Positions 38,974 to 48,026 of a stretch of 64,000 nt of DNA are shown in pieces. Made by a program: the position numbers and the translations under genes. Under the pieces are notes generated by a model. The model was given only the letters and a program-made list of their open reading frames with translations, made no database searches and was not told the origin of the DNA. The DNA lies in contig NZ_NQOU01000004.1 of assembly GCF_003576595.1 (NCBI RefSeq), positions 62,001 through 126,000 on the forward strand. The letters run 5' to 3'. This DNA is from Neopusillimonas maritima. Its GTDB lineage: Bacteria > Pseudomonadota > Gammaproteobacteria > Burkholderiales > Burkholderiaceae_B. Positions within the stretch are counted from its first letter, which is position 1; each line of letters opens with the position of its first letter.

Positions 38974-40368
38974 ATGACAGGAATTGCGAACGTTAGTGAA
39001 GGTCAGTCGTTAAGCTGGTTTGGCGCCGGCAAAACCGAACTGATCACCGCGTCCGACCTGGAAGTGATTTACGGCGTGAGAACCGAGGTTACGGTTGGCG
39101 TAAAGAATGATTTTGCATTGGCGCTGCAATCAGAAACGTTCATCGGCTCCAAATTCGAGGCTAAACTGGCGGCGGAATTCGAGCTCACCAAAACCGCCAC
39201 GGTTGAAAGCGCCAAAGAAGGTGAGTTCTATTACATGGACTCATACATTGGCACAGTGGGCGCCAGTGTGGAACAAGTAGCGTATGCGAAAACACTTCGC
39301 ACTGCGACGTTCACCCTGCTGACAATTCAAACACTGGCCATGCTTGCCGCCGTCACGTATGCCACGGCTCATAAAATCATTACCCCGCACGAAGAAGAAG
39401 TTAAAGTACCCGAGCTCGATATCGCATTGGGTCAACTCACATCAATTGCGTCCATTGCCGCCACCATTGCACCGCTTCTTCTGTTGAAGTATGCCAAATG
39501 GCGCAAATTGGGGGAAAACGACTCACCCGCCGGGGTGCTTACCATGGACGCCATTGGCGGGGTCTTTTTGGGTACGCGCAAGATGGCGCCCATCAGCCCG
39601 ACATCCGGCGTATTTATCAGCGAAAACAGCGTTCAGCTTAGCTCATCCGACACCGACCTGGGCTACAGCAAACCGAACGGCGGCACGTCGATTCTTGGCT
39701 TTACGCGAAACGCGGGCGATGCCGGCGTAGGTGGATCGCGGCTGGAAGTGTCTGCTGATGGCGTGACCCGCATCTATGGTTCAGGCATTCAAGCCGACCT
39801 GCTCACAAATGCAGGCTTCTCGTCTCATACGGTTAATGCACAGCAACATTTCCTGAACGTCACCACAGCCAACTCCACCACGGCCGCAGGCCCCGCGTTG
39901 AACCTGATCGACACCGGCGTCCAGGCCAAGTTCAATGACGAAAACAGTCTGTCTGTTGGAGATGGCACCATCAGTGCCCTGGCTGGGGGGCCGACCGGCT
40001 CAGTAATGCGCTTGACAGCAGACGAAAGCAGCATTGGCACGGGCGGCAACAATATCACCATCAACGCTACGGGCGTCGTTTTAAGCTTCGGTGACTCGAA
40101 AGTGCGTATCGATGCAACCGGTTTCGCCCTTGGCGATGCCGTTACCGTTTTGAACCCCGGCCCACCTGGCTTAACTTTTAGCGGCATTCAAAAGGCAGTA
40201 ACTGACGTCGGCGCACTAAAAACCCAAATGGAAGCCAGAAAACTCACGGACACCGCCCTAGACGACAAATTCAAAGTGGTTAAAAACACCACCAGCCGTT
40301 TGAACCGCATCCTCATGACAACACGCAACCGAGTCGACGCCATTACCGAGCAATTGAATGCCGAATAA
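38974..40368 (+). CDS. Unrecognised beta-repeat protein with a membrane hairpin, next to VgrG
   Basis: I do not recognise this 464-residue protein. Three parts are visible. An N-terminal beta-rich part (about 20-95) has short alternating strands such as TEVTVGVKNDF. Two hydrophobic helices follow at about 109-131 and 153-173, separated by an acidic loop. A long beta-repeat region (about 190-395) resembles a needle or tail-spike helix (NNITINATGVVL, SKVRIDATGFAL), and a C-terminal coiled coil (405-462) ends the protein. It lies directly after a VgrG that lacks its needle and overlaps the DUF2169 gene. It could be a spike extension, or a membrane-inserting effector carried by the spike; both are inferred. 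Confidence 0.6.
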   Translation: MTGIANVSEGQSLSWFGAGKTELITASDLEVIYGVRTEVTVGVKNDFALALQSETFIGSKFEAKLAAEFELTKTATVESAKEGEFYYMDSYIGTVGASVEQVAYAKTLRTATFTLLTIQTLAMLAAVTYATAHKIITPHEEEVKVPELDIALGQLTSIASIAATIAPLLLLKYAKWRKLGENDSPAGVLTMDAIGGVFLGTRKMAPISPTSGVFISENSVQLSSSDTDLGYSKPNGGTSILGFTRNAGDAGVGGSRLEVSADGVTRIYGSGIQADLLTNAGFSSHTVNAQQHFLNVTTANSTTAAGPALNLIDTGVQAKFNDENSLSVGDGTISALAGGPTGSVMRLTADESSIGTGGNNITINATGVVLSFGDSKVRIDATGFALGDAVTVLNPGPPGLTFSGIQKAVTDVGALKTQMEARKLTDTALDDKFKVVKNTTSRLNRILMTTRNRVDAITEQLNAE

Positions 40369-42826
40369 AATGCCCATGCATGAAACCCTGCCCGGACTCA
40401 AAATAATCAAGCCGGGCCGCACCGAGCTGGTTCATCGTGTTTATAGTCCGGTGCCCGATCAATACGCCATGTCGTTCGGCGTACTGGTACCCTTCATTCT
40501 TAACGCGCCGGGCGCAGAACAAGAGATCGAATTCTCATCTCTTTGGGAACATGCCGCAAAGGTATTGCAGAAAGACGAAACGCTTGATGAAGGCTGGCCC
40601 AAACCAAAAGCCGAGTTTCTTGCCGCCGGCTGCTGTTACCCCCCGGCCGACACCACGCAACAGCCGGTCTCGGCCCGCATTTCAATTGGAGCCCTGAATA
40701 AAAGACTGGCCGTATTTGGCCCCCGCCAACTCAGCGCCACCGGCGGCATATCAGCCCCCGCCCCCTTCGATCACATGCCCATTACCCTGGCCAATGCATT
40801 TGGCGGTGAAGGTTACGACGCCAACCCAAGCGGCAAAGGTTATAGCAGCAAGGGGGGCATCACCGAGTTGCCCAATATTGAATTACCCGACCACCTCATG
40901 CTGTCGGCTAACGACAAACCGCCGCCCGCGGGATTCGGCCCGCTACCCAGTGCTTACCCCCAACGTGCGCGCCACCTAGGCAAACAAGACGAGCACTGGC
41001 GTAACACACGCTGGCCTCATCTTCCTATCGACACCGATGCGCGCTACTTTATGGCCGCATCACAAGACCAGCATCTCGACGGTTTTTGGGCGGGGGGTGA
41101 AACAATCGAAATACAAAACATGCACCCGGAGCATGGCGTATTGCAGGGTCGATTGCCCCGCAGTCGGCCACGTTTCTTCGTACACCAGTCCGACCCGGAT
41201 GGCAGTGCACAGTTCCGCGAACTGAAAGTGCATGTCGACACGGTTTGGCTATTGCCTGAAGAGCGACTGGGGGTTTTAACGTTTCGTGCCAGTATCGCGG
41301 TGTCCGACCCAGATGGGCGCGATATCAACGCGTTTTATGCAGAGTTTGAAGACCCCGGCGAACTCCCTTTGCCGGTCGACCTGTATTTGAACAACTGCCT
41401 GAAAGGGATGGCACCCGAAGTATTCAAAGACGTCCCCGACGTCACTTCCCCGGAATTCAAGGCTTCGCTTGAGTCAACCTCCAGCGAGGATTTGCTGCAA
41501 AAAGTCCGCGAACAACGCGATTACTTTCAAAGCTCTTTAAAGAAGGCAGGTATTCGCGAAGATCAATTACTGGAGATGCTGGAAGCGAATCCGCAAACCC
41601 GCCAGTTCGCTCAGGCCATGACACAGCGCAGTAAATCTCTTACAGGCTTTTTTAACGAAATAGAAGGGTTGATAAAGGTCATCCAGGAAGAGGAAGGCAC
41701 GGAGCCCGAGACCGCGACCGAGAAAGCCGACCCCCAACCTGCCTTGAAAGAAGCCTTAACACCCTATCCCAAGCCTGCAGCCCACGCCCCTACAACTCCG
41801 CCGCAAGGCAATGAAACGGCTCCACTGCACGACGCCGCGGCTGCCGCTCGCAACCGGCAACTCGTCGTCAGCGCACAGGCCAATGGATACCCTTGTCTCA
41901 ATCTCGACCTGACACACGCCAACCTGGCCGGCCTGGATTTAAGCGGCATGGATTTCTCCGGCTCGGTGCTGGCGGGCGCAAATCTGGCGGGCGCAAAGTT
42001 ACAAGGCGCGTGTTTAAACGGCGTGTTTGCAACCGGCACCCGCTTCGATGCAGCCGATTTGTCCGGCTGCCAACTGGTGAAAGCCAGCCTCGGGAAAAGC
42101 AGTTTCGTCGGCAGCACGTTGCGCGGCGCAAATCTTGACGGCAGCGACTGCACTGAAGCGAATTTTTCGGGCGCCGATCTTTCCAGCACCAGCCTGCAGG
42201 CCGCCACGCTATCCCATGCGTGGTTGCAAGGGATTCGGGCCGAACGGCTGATTGCGACGGGAGCCCAACTGGACCAAGCCAACCTCGACAATGCCCAGTT
42301 GCCTGCTGCACTGCTTGAGGGTGCAAATCTTTCCGGCGCATCGGTTCAACGCGTTAATCTGCAGGGTGCGATTGCGCGCAAAGCCAATTTTTCCCAAGCT
42401 AACCTGGCCGGCGCCAATCTGGCGCAGACTGACCTAAGTGGCAGTCAGGCAAGCCCGGGAACCTCATTTCAAAAAGCGATACTCGACCAGGCCACTCTTG
42501 AAGCGGCTGCATGGGCAGGCGCCAACCTGAATGAAGCATCTATGCTGAATATCAAAGCGAGCAAAATGGATTTGTCCGATTGCATCGTCACCCATGCCAG
42601 GCTTGCAAGATCAGACCTGCGTTCCGCGTGCTTCGATCGCTCCGACCTGGAGCAGGCCGACCTTAGCGCATCGAACCTGATGCAGGCCTCGTTTATTCAC
42701 GCAAACCTGCAAGCAGTGAATCTAGACAATAGCAATCTGTACAACGCCACCTTTGTCGACACAAAAATCGCCGGCGCCCGCTTCAATAACGCCAATCTCG
42801 ACAACACCGTGTTAGCGACCCCATAA
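40358..42826 (+). CDS. DUF2169 and pentapeptide-repeat fusion protein
   Basis: The 822-residue protein has an N-terminal DUF2169 domain (about 10-330), a charged helical linker (about 360-480) and a C-terminal right-handed pentapeptide helix from about 513 to the end, with repeats such as ANLAG and ADLSG. DUF2169 proteins are known as accessory proteins of type VI loci that also encode DUF3540 and DUF4150. A chaperone or adaptor role in loading the spike tip is inferred. The first ATG (40358) overlaps the previous gene by 11 bases; ATGs at 40370 and 40376 are alternatives. Confidence 0.85.
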   Translation: MPNKMPMHETLPGLKIIKPGRTELVHRVYSPVPDQYAMSFGVLVPFILNAPGAEQEIEFSSLWEHAAKVLQKDETLDEGWPKPKAEFLAAGCCYPPADTTQQPVSARISIGALNKRLAVFGPRQLSATGGISAPAPFDHMPITLANAFGGEGYDANPSGKGYSSKGGITELPNIELPDHLMLSANDKPPPAGFGPLPSAYPQRARHLGKQDEHWRNTRWPHLPIDTDARYFMAASQDQHLDGFWAGGETIEIQNMHPEHGVLQGRLPRSRPRFFVHQSDPDGSAQFRELKVHVDTVWLLPEERLGVLTFRASIAVSDPDGRDINAFYAEFEDPGELPLPVDLYLNNCLKGMAPEVFKDVPDVTSPEFKASLESTSSEDLLQKVREQRDYFQSSLKKAGIREDQLLEMLEANPQTRQFAQAMTQRSKSLTGFFNEIEGLIKVIQEEEGTEPETATEKADPQPALKEALTPYPKPAAHAPTTPPQGNETAPLHDAAAAARNRQLVVSAQANGYPCLNLDLTHANLAGLDLSGMDFSGSVLAGANLAGAKLQGACLNGVFATGTRFDAADLSGCQLVKASLGKSSFVGSTLRGANLDGSDCTEANFSGADLSSTSLQAATLSHAWLQGIRAERLIATGAQLDQANLDNAQLPAALLEGANLSGASVQRVNLQGAIARKANFSQANLAGANLAQTDLSGSQASPGTSFQKAILDQATLEAAAWAGANLNEASMLNIKASKMDLSDCIVTHARLARSDLRSACFDRSDLEQADLSASNLMQASFIHANLQAVNLDNSNLYNATFVDTKIAGARFNNANLDNTVLATP

Positions 42827-42845
42827 CCGCTTGAAGGTATCTTAT

Positions 42846-43895
42846 ATGGCTTCATCTCCTCAGTCTCTTATTGTTAACGGTGTTTTGGAAGACGCCGATT
42901 TGTCTGGTGCATCGTTGGCCGGAACCGGCTTTCAAACCATTAAATTTCATAAAGTAAATTTTCGGGGAGCCGACCTTTCCGGTGCCGACTTTTCCCAGGC
43001 ACAATTCGACGATTGCGATTTAAGCGGTGCTATCCTGAATGAAGCGCAATTTATCGGCGCCACAATTAACAACACGAACGCAGCCGGCGCAAGCCTCAGC
43101 AAAGCAAACCTAACCACTACATCGGTGATTAAATCCGATTTGAGCCAGGCCAACCTGGCCGAGTCCGATTGTTCGGCCAGCCTGTTCGACAACTGCATTC
43201 TGGACAACGCCGTCTTTGAAAAGGCCGATTTAAGTACGGCCCGAATGAATGCGTGCTCCCTGAGCGGAACGAGCTTCAAAGAAAGCGACTTAAGCCGCTG
43301 GATGGTGATGGAATCCGACTTGAGTGCCGTTGTGTTCGGAAAGAACAACTTGAGCCAGGCCATGCTCATGAACGCGAATTTGTCGGGCCAGCAGTTTCCC
43401 GAGTGCGACCTGACGCTGACACTCTTTATTGAGGCTAACCTGCAAGGCGCCAACTTCTCGGGCGCCTCAATGTCGCAAACACAGTTTTCCATGTCGATAA
43501 TGAAAGGGGCGAATCTCAGCAACATCAAAGCGGAAAACACCAGCTTTGCCGCCGCCGACCTCACGGCCGCCGACCTTACCGGCAGCGCTTTTGAAATTTG
43601 TGATTTCTCGCATGCCAAACTGGTGCAGGCCCGTGCAGGCAACAGTTCCTGGCATGTCACGCCCATGGTGGGTGTGCAAGCCCAACAATCGATCTGGGAT
43701 GGTGCGCAACTTGAACTGTGTGATTTTTCACATGCCTCGATAGACGAAGCCAGCTTTAGAAATGCCACCATCAAATTATGCAACCTGCATAAACTTTCGG
43801 AAGAGAAAACAATTTGGGACGGCGCCAACTTCAATGACACCTTCCGTACCGACCCAATCCGAGAGAAAGCAGAAAATTGGCAACCTCCTGCGTAA
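42846..43895 (+). CDS. Stand-alone pentapeptide-repeat protein
   Basis: Nearly all of its 349 residues are pentapeptide repeats (A/S-D/N-L-S/x-x), predicting a long right-handed quadrilateral beta-helix. No signal peptide, membrane segment or catalytic motif is seen. It follows the DUF2169-pentapeptide gene by 19 bases and probably arose from a related repeat, though its repeats are more degenerate in the C-terminal third (LCDFSHASIDEASF). The ATG at 42846 follows GAAGGT; an in-frame TTG five codons earlier is less likely. Its job in the type VI locus is unknown. Confidence 0.8.
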   Translation: MASSPQSLIVNGVLEDADLSGASLAGTGFQTIKFHKVNFRGADLSGADFSQAQFDDCDLSGAILNEAQFIGATINNTNAAGASLSKANLTTTSVIKSDLSQANLAESDCSASLFDNCILDNAVFEKADLSTARMNACSLSGTSFKESDLSRWMVMESDLSAVVFGKNNLSQAMLMNANLSGQQFPECDLTLTLFIEANLQGANFSGASMSQTQFSMSIMKGANLSNIKAENTSFAAADLTAADLTGSAFEICDFSHAKLVQARAGNSSWHVTPMVGVQAQQSIWDGAQLELCDFSHASIDEASFRNATIKLCNLHKLSEEKTIWDGANFNDTFRTDPIREKAENWQPPA

Positions 43896-43919
43896 CCCCT
43901 GGCCAACCGGAAAACAATC

Positions 43920-44579
43920 ATGTCTGCAACCGTTCATCGCCTCACGCCCACGCCGGAAACTTCGGCACACAGCCTGGGCACCGCAACCGTTACCGGAATA
44001 TCGGGCGAACACTTTTTACTGAGTCATCCCGAAATCTTAAAGGCAAGGCTTGCAGCCAGTTGTCTTTTAACGCCGGAAGCGGGTGACACCGTACTGGTGT
44101 CGCATGCGGCCGGCCATGACACCGGCTTTATCCTGGCCATTCTGCAGCGCAACGATCCGGACAGCGGCAGTTTGAACTTGCCGGGTGGCGCACAACTTCA
44201 CACAAATCAGGCCGGAGTCGAGCTGCAAACCCAAAGCCTGTACCTGAACAGTGCGTCCCACCTCCAATTAAACAGCGGCACGCTCGATATCAATTCGGTA
44301 AGCTCAACCGTTAAGGTTAAGCACTGGCAAGGTTGGTTCGACACCTTTGAATCATGTGCGGTCAATGCCTCATTTACCGCAAAAACCTTTTCGTCGCAGG
44401 TCGGGCGGCTGATCCAGCGCCTTAAAGAAAGTTTCCGCAAAATCGACGGGCTGGACGAAACCCGTGCCGGTCGTGTTCGTGTTTCGGTCGACGATCACCA
44501 CCACATTGAAGCGGGCCATGTTACCCACACGGCAAAAGGCTTTGTAAAGATAGACGGCCAGAAAATAGATTTGGGCTAG
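43920..44579 (+). CDS. DUF3540 protein, predicted spike extension
   Basis: The 219-residue protein matches DUF3540. An N-terminal OB-like part (about 40-80, GDTVLVSHAAGHDTGFILAIL in pattern) is followed by short beta-repeats (LNLPGGAQLHT, LYLNSASHLQL, LDINSVSSTVKV) and a C-terminal beta-hairpin end, VKIDGQKIDLG. This is the architecture of a miniature VgrG OB-fold plus needle. Sitting between the pentapeptide protein and the DUF4150 gene, it may link the short VgrG to the PAAR-like tip. That arrangement is inference. Confidence 0.8.
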   Translation: MSATVHRLTPTPETSAHSLGTATVTGISGEHFLLSHPEILKARLAASCLLTPEAGDTVLVSHAAGHDTGFILAILQRNDPDSGSLNLPGGAQLHTNQAGVELQTQSLYLNSASHLQLNSGTLDINSVSSTVKVKHWQGWFDTFESCAVNASFTAKTFSSQVGRLIQRLKESFRKIDGLDETRAGRVRVSVDDHHHIEAGHVTHTAKGFVKIDGQKIDLG

Positions 44580-44587
44580 GAGAACAT

Positions 44588-44980
44588 ATGTTTGTTGCAA
44601 CCATTCAAGCCGGGCAAGCCATGTGCATGCCCGATGTATGTAAAACCCCTGCCCCGCCCGGGCCCCCTATTCCTATTCCTTATGTGAACACGGCAATGAC
44701 GACACTAGCCAACCCCACCAGCCTGAAAGTACTGGTCAGTGGCTGCCCCGCACTTACCAAGGCTTCAAAAATATCAATGAGCATGGGAGACAACACCGGT
44801 GTTGAAGGCGGTATTGTGTCGGGCTCAATGATGGGGGAATGTGAGTTCGTTACCGCCAGCTTCAAAGTCAAGTTCCAGGGGAACCCGGTTGTACGGCAAA
44901 TGGACTCGGCCAAATCAAACAAAGGCAACACATTCGGGGCACTGCTGGAGCCCAGCCAGGTTAAGGTGAACGCAAACTAG
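44588..44980 (+). CDS. DUF4150 PAAR-like tip protein
   Basis: The 130-residue protein belongs to the DUF4150 group of PAAR-like proteins: MCMPDVCKTPAPPGP, PIPYVNTAM and a GCPALTKASKISMSMGD core. PAAR proteins cap the VgrG spike and often carry toxins. Here the protein ends soon after the PAAR-like fold, so any cargo must be bound rather than fused. It overlaps nothing but follows DUF3540 by eight bases with an AGGAG site. It faces an unrecognised convergent gene one base away. Confidence 0.87.
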   Translation: MFVATIQAGQAMCMPDVCKTPAPPGPPIPIPYVNTAMTTLANPTSLKVLVSGCPALTKASKISMSMGDNTGVEGGIVSGSMMGECEFVTASFKVKFQGNPVVRQMDSAKSNKGNTFGALLEPSQVKVNAN

Positions 44981-44981
44981 G

Positions 44982-45827
44982 TTATTTCCTTTCTGACACG
45001 CGTACAGCCGGAGGCCCCGCCTTCGGCTTTTCATTTGCCGGGCGTCCGTCGCTATTCAACCTAATACGCTCGCCCGGGTAGTAATCAAACAACGCACTAC
45101 GCTTTTCCCCTTTGAACTGATACGTGACCCGATAAGGTTTCTCGGTGTACGTGACACGCGTTGTCGGCACACAGGTGGTCTCCAGATAAAACTGCTGGTT
45201 CGCCAAGTACTGCCCTGGCTGCGGCTTTTGCAGCAACTCTTTCGGCGGGCTGTCGGGAAACAATAATTTCATTAAACCATCGCCCAGAATACCGCCAATC
45301 ATCGACAACATAATGGTTAACGGCAGCTTGGTCGGCCAGAAATGCTGCGCCAGAATTCCACCCCCATAGGCGCCCGCAACCATGCCCGGGCCGGCGACAG
45401 CCCCCACCGCCACGCCGGCCAAAATGGTTGGGTAAAACCAAAGCTTCTCACTTTTGGGCCCGTAGTTTCGCGTGAACTTATACCCTACCGCACCACCCAA
45501 CAAACCACCCAATATCGGCTGCCAATACTTGACAAGCCAGGATTGGCTTTCGTATTGTCTCTGGGCGCGTTCGCGGTCGCTGACAATAGTTTGCCAGCAC
45601 ACGTCCGTCTTTTCTGCTTTCTCTATCACTTCCTGGGTTACCGTCAGTACCGCTACGGTGTCTTCAGGTGGTGTCGACATATTGCGAAACAAACTTGCAT
45701 TTGACGCATGGGCCTGCGGTTGAAAAAACGCCATGCCGATACCTAGAAATAGCGTTGGGAAAATGCGCCAGTGCAATGATTTTTTTGGAAAACCTGGCAA
45801 GGAAAAAGACGGCTGCGATGGGTCCAT
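44982..45827 (-). CDS. Unrecognised exported glycine-rich membrane protein inside the T6SS locus
   Basis: I do not recognise this 281-residue protein. It has an N-terminal signal segment (about 20-42, ending AHAS), then a soluble stretch with one cysteine. A glycine-rich hydrophobic region at about 105-185 follows with several GG and GA pairs (ILGGLLGGAVGYKF, GVAVGAVAGPG), resembling glycine-zipper hairpins. A C-terminal beta-rich domain with a second cysteine completes it. It is the only minus-strand gene between tssF and hcp2 and converges on the PAAR-like gene with a one-base gap. It could be an immunity protein, a membrane-complex accessory or an effector; nothing in the sequence decides. 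Confidence 0.65.
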   Translation of the reverse strand: MDPSQPSFSLPGFPKKSLHWRIFPTLFLGIGMAFFQPQAHASNASLFRNMSTPPEDTVAVLTVTQEVIEKAEKTDVCWQTIVSDRERAQRQYESQSWLVKYWQPILGGLLGGAVGYKFTRNYGPKSEKLWFYPTILAGVAVGAVAGPGMVAGAYGGGILAQHFWPTKLPLTIMLSMIGGILGDGLMKLLFPDSPPKELLQKPQPGQYLANQQFYLETTCVPTTRVTYTEKPYRVTYQFKGEKRSALFDYYPGERIRLNSDGRPANEKPKAGPPAVRVSERK

Positions 45828-45831
45828 GGGC

Positions 45832-45837
45832 TATAAT
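45832..45837 (+). promoter_or_regulatory. Possible -10 box for tssJ-K-L-M
   Basis: A perfect TATAAT lies 80 bases before the tssJ ATG and just upstream of the divergent gene's start. No good -35 box is found at 16-18 bases, so only a weak or activator-dependent promoter can be proposed. Confidence 0.25.
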
Positions 45838-45917
45838 CCTGCCGGTTAGGGTAAGGTGTTGGTTCAATTTACATAGTGTATTTTTTTATTTCTTCAATTT
45901 GCAACTCTTAGGTCCTC

Positions 45918-46622
45918 ATGCCAAGACGTCAATTACTGACACTCATGCTTGCCAGCCTTCTGATCATGACTCAGGGGTGTTCCAGCGTGAATTCGGCCAT
46001 GGGGGGAAACACACAAAAAGAAGCCAAAGCTGAAGTAAGCTGGGACTACAAACGCGACGGCATCCAAATTGAACTTATGGCAAGCGCCGATATCAATGCT
46101 TATTTCAATCAGTCTCACACACTGGTGCTGGGCATTATGCAGTTGGAAGACTCCAAACCGTTTCTGAAATTACTGAGCGATAAAAAAACACTTGTCGACA
46201 TGCTGGCCAGCGGAGACCCAGGAAAAGAGATTTTGCATATGGATCGCTACGTCGTCAGCCCGGACAAACGCACTATCTTGAATATAGACCGCGTTCAAAA
46301 CGCAAAATTTATCGGCGTCGTGGCCGGCTATTACGACTTCGATCCCACCCGGGCCGCCCGCCTGTTTCGCATACCGCTGAACATTCAAACCGAAGGGCTT
46401 GTTTCCACGACCTACAAAGCGGAACCGGCTAATTTGGCATTACGACTTTATCTGGGGCGTCAGCAAATAACAAACGCGCAAAGCCTTACGTTCGACCCCG
46501 ACAAAAAACCCGATGTTGAAACCATTCCTCTGGAACAGGGCGATCCAGAGATCAAGCTTGACGAAAAAACACTCCAACAAGCAGACGATGCAGCCGGCGC
46601 TGCGCGCAAACTAAGGCAATAA
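45918..46622 (+). CDS. tssJ: Type VI secretion outer-membrane lipoprotein TssJ
   Basis: TssJ anchors the TssLM membrane complex to the outer membrane. The 234-residue protein has a lipoprotein signal peptide with the lipidation cysteine Cys21 (IMTQGCSS) and the family beta-sandwich, with IQIELMASADINAYF and LVLGIMQLEDSKPF. It is longer than the typical 150-200 residues because of a charged C-terminal tail (about 185-234). It is followed by tssK after 11 bases. Confidence 0.88.
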   Translation: MPRRQLLTLMLASLLIMTQGCSSVNSAMGGNTQKEAKAEVSWDYKRDGIQIELMASADINAYFNQSHTLVLGIMQLEDSKPFLKLLSDKKTLVDMLASGDPGKEILHMDRYVVSPDKRTILNIDRVQNAKFIGVVAGYYDFDPTRAARLFRIPLNIQTEGLVSTTYKAEPANLALRLYLGRQQITNAQSLTFDPDKKPDVETIPLEQGDPEIKLDEKTLQQADDAAGAARKLRQ

Positions 46623-46633
46623 AGGAACGCTTC

Positions 46634-48025
46634 ATGGACTTCAGGACCGGCACCTACTGGCATCAGGGATTGTTTCTTCAACCTCAGCATTTTCAACGGC
46701 AAGAACTGAATCAACACTTCCTGAAAAAACCACTTTATGAAATGGTCACGCCGCACTTCTGGGGTGCCGGGAAAATAGAATTTGCCCCTGAGTCACTTTC
46801 CGCCCGCTCTGTTGAAATTCGCAGCGCTCGCCTGGTTTTCCGTGACAACACCTATGTAGAGTATCCGGGCAACGCCATTATCGGGCCACGTTCTTTCGAT
46901 AAAGTCTGGACCGACAGTGACCAGCCGCTGGATGTTTTTCTGGGATTGCGAAAGCTCTCTCAGAGTGCGCCTAACGTCACGCAGGTCGACTCATTCGATC
47001 AGGCCGCGTCGGCGCCAACGCGCTATGCTTCGCAAACAGACGGCGAGGCCATGCGCGATCTGTATACCGATGGCCCGGTCGCCACCGTGCCTGTCATGAT
47101 GCATGTTGTGCGTATTTTCTTCGGCCCGGAAGTAGCATCACTCGACGATTACGATCTGATCCCGATCGGCAGCCTTGCAAGAGATAACGATGTGGTGAAA
47201 CTCACCGCCGACAGCGTCCCCCCCTGCTATGCTCTAACGGGCTCTCATGTATTGCAGGATTTGCTGCGTGATATTCGCGACGACATGTCGGGCAGAATGC
47301 GCCAGCTTGCAGAATATAAAGCGCCACGCGACATTCAGCGAGAAGAGCTTGATCCGGAATATTTTATGCTGATGCAATCGTTGCAGTCATTGAATCGGGC
47401 GGTGCCGCAAATTGCACACTACACCGAAACCGCCCAGGTACACCCGTGGGAAGTGTATGGCTTCCTGCGCACATGCGTTGGCGAAATGAGCACCTTCACC
47501 GATTCGTTCGACGCCGCCGGCCGGCGGCGCGACAGCCAGGACGAAGGGCTACCCCCATACGACCATCTTAAGTTGTTTAGTTGCTTCAGCACGGCGCGCC
47601 GCGTAATTAACCAGTTGCTCGCCGAGATCTCGGTAGGGCCGGAATTCCGTGTCACCCTGGAACCCCATGAGGATTATTTGATCGCCAGCGTTCCGCGCGA
47701 CTATTTCGCCGCCCGTAACCGTTTCTACCTGGTGACCCAAACCGCCTCAAAAAACGATTACTCCAGCGAAGACTTCCTGCGGCTTGCGCGTCTTGCCGCC
47801 CCGCAATCCTTACCCACCATGATTGATCACGCGCTACCAGGCATTGATCTCATAGAGGTGGCCACGCCTCCGCAAGGCCTGCCCAAACGCGCCAATGCGC
47901 GTTACTACCGTATCGAACAAATGAGTGCGGAATGGGAAACGGTTGAACAAACTGCGGAGCTTGGACTTTTCTGGCCCGATGCGCCGGCCGATCTGCATGT
48001 CCAGCTTATCGTGCTCCGAGGCTAA
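46634..48025 (+). CDS. tssK: Type VI secretion baseplate-membrane connector TssK
   Basis: TssK trimers connect the baseplate to the TssJLM membrane complex. The 463-residue protein has the family start YWHQGLFLQPQHFQRQ and the central FMLMQSLQSLNR, HPWEVYGFLRT segments. The C-terminal end LGLFWPDAPADLHVQLIVLRG is arranged as expected for the receptor-binding-like domain. It stops one base before tssL. Confidence 0.95.
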   Translation: MDFRTGTYWHQGLFLQPQHFQRQELNQHFLKKPLYEMVTPHFWGAGKIEFAPESLSARSVEIRSARLVFRDNTYVEYPGNAIIGPRSFDKVWTDSDQPLDVFLGLRKLSQSAPNVTQVDSFDQAASAPTRYASQTDGEAMRDLYTDGPVATVPVMMHVVRIFFGPEVASLDDYDLIPIGSLARDNDVVKLTADSVPPCYALTGSHVLQDLLRDIRDDMSGRMRQLAEYKAPRDIQREELDPEYFMLMQSLQSLNRAVPQIAHYTETAQVHPWEVYGFLRTCVGEMSTFTDSFDAAGRRRDSQDEGLPPYDHLKLFSCFSTARRVINQLLAEISVGPEFRVTLEPHEDYLIASVPRDYFAARNRFYLVTQTASKNDYSSEDFLRLARLAAPQSLPTMIDHALPGIDLIEVATPPQGLPKRANARYYRIEQMSAEWETVEQTAELGLFWPDAPADLHVQLIVLRG

Positions 48026-48026
48026 G

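Noticed and set aside
41896-43850. Short regular repeats that could suggest a tandem repeat or CRISPR-like array
   Set aside because: The period is 15 bases in frame and encodes pentapeptide repeats; units vary and there are no constant repeats with unique spacers.
42947-43921. A 324-codon antisense frame opposite the pentapeptide-repeat gene
   Set aside because: Repeated codons on the sense strand keep the opposite strand free of stops; the translation is repetitive and has no ribosome site.
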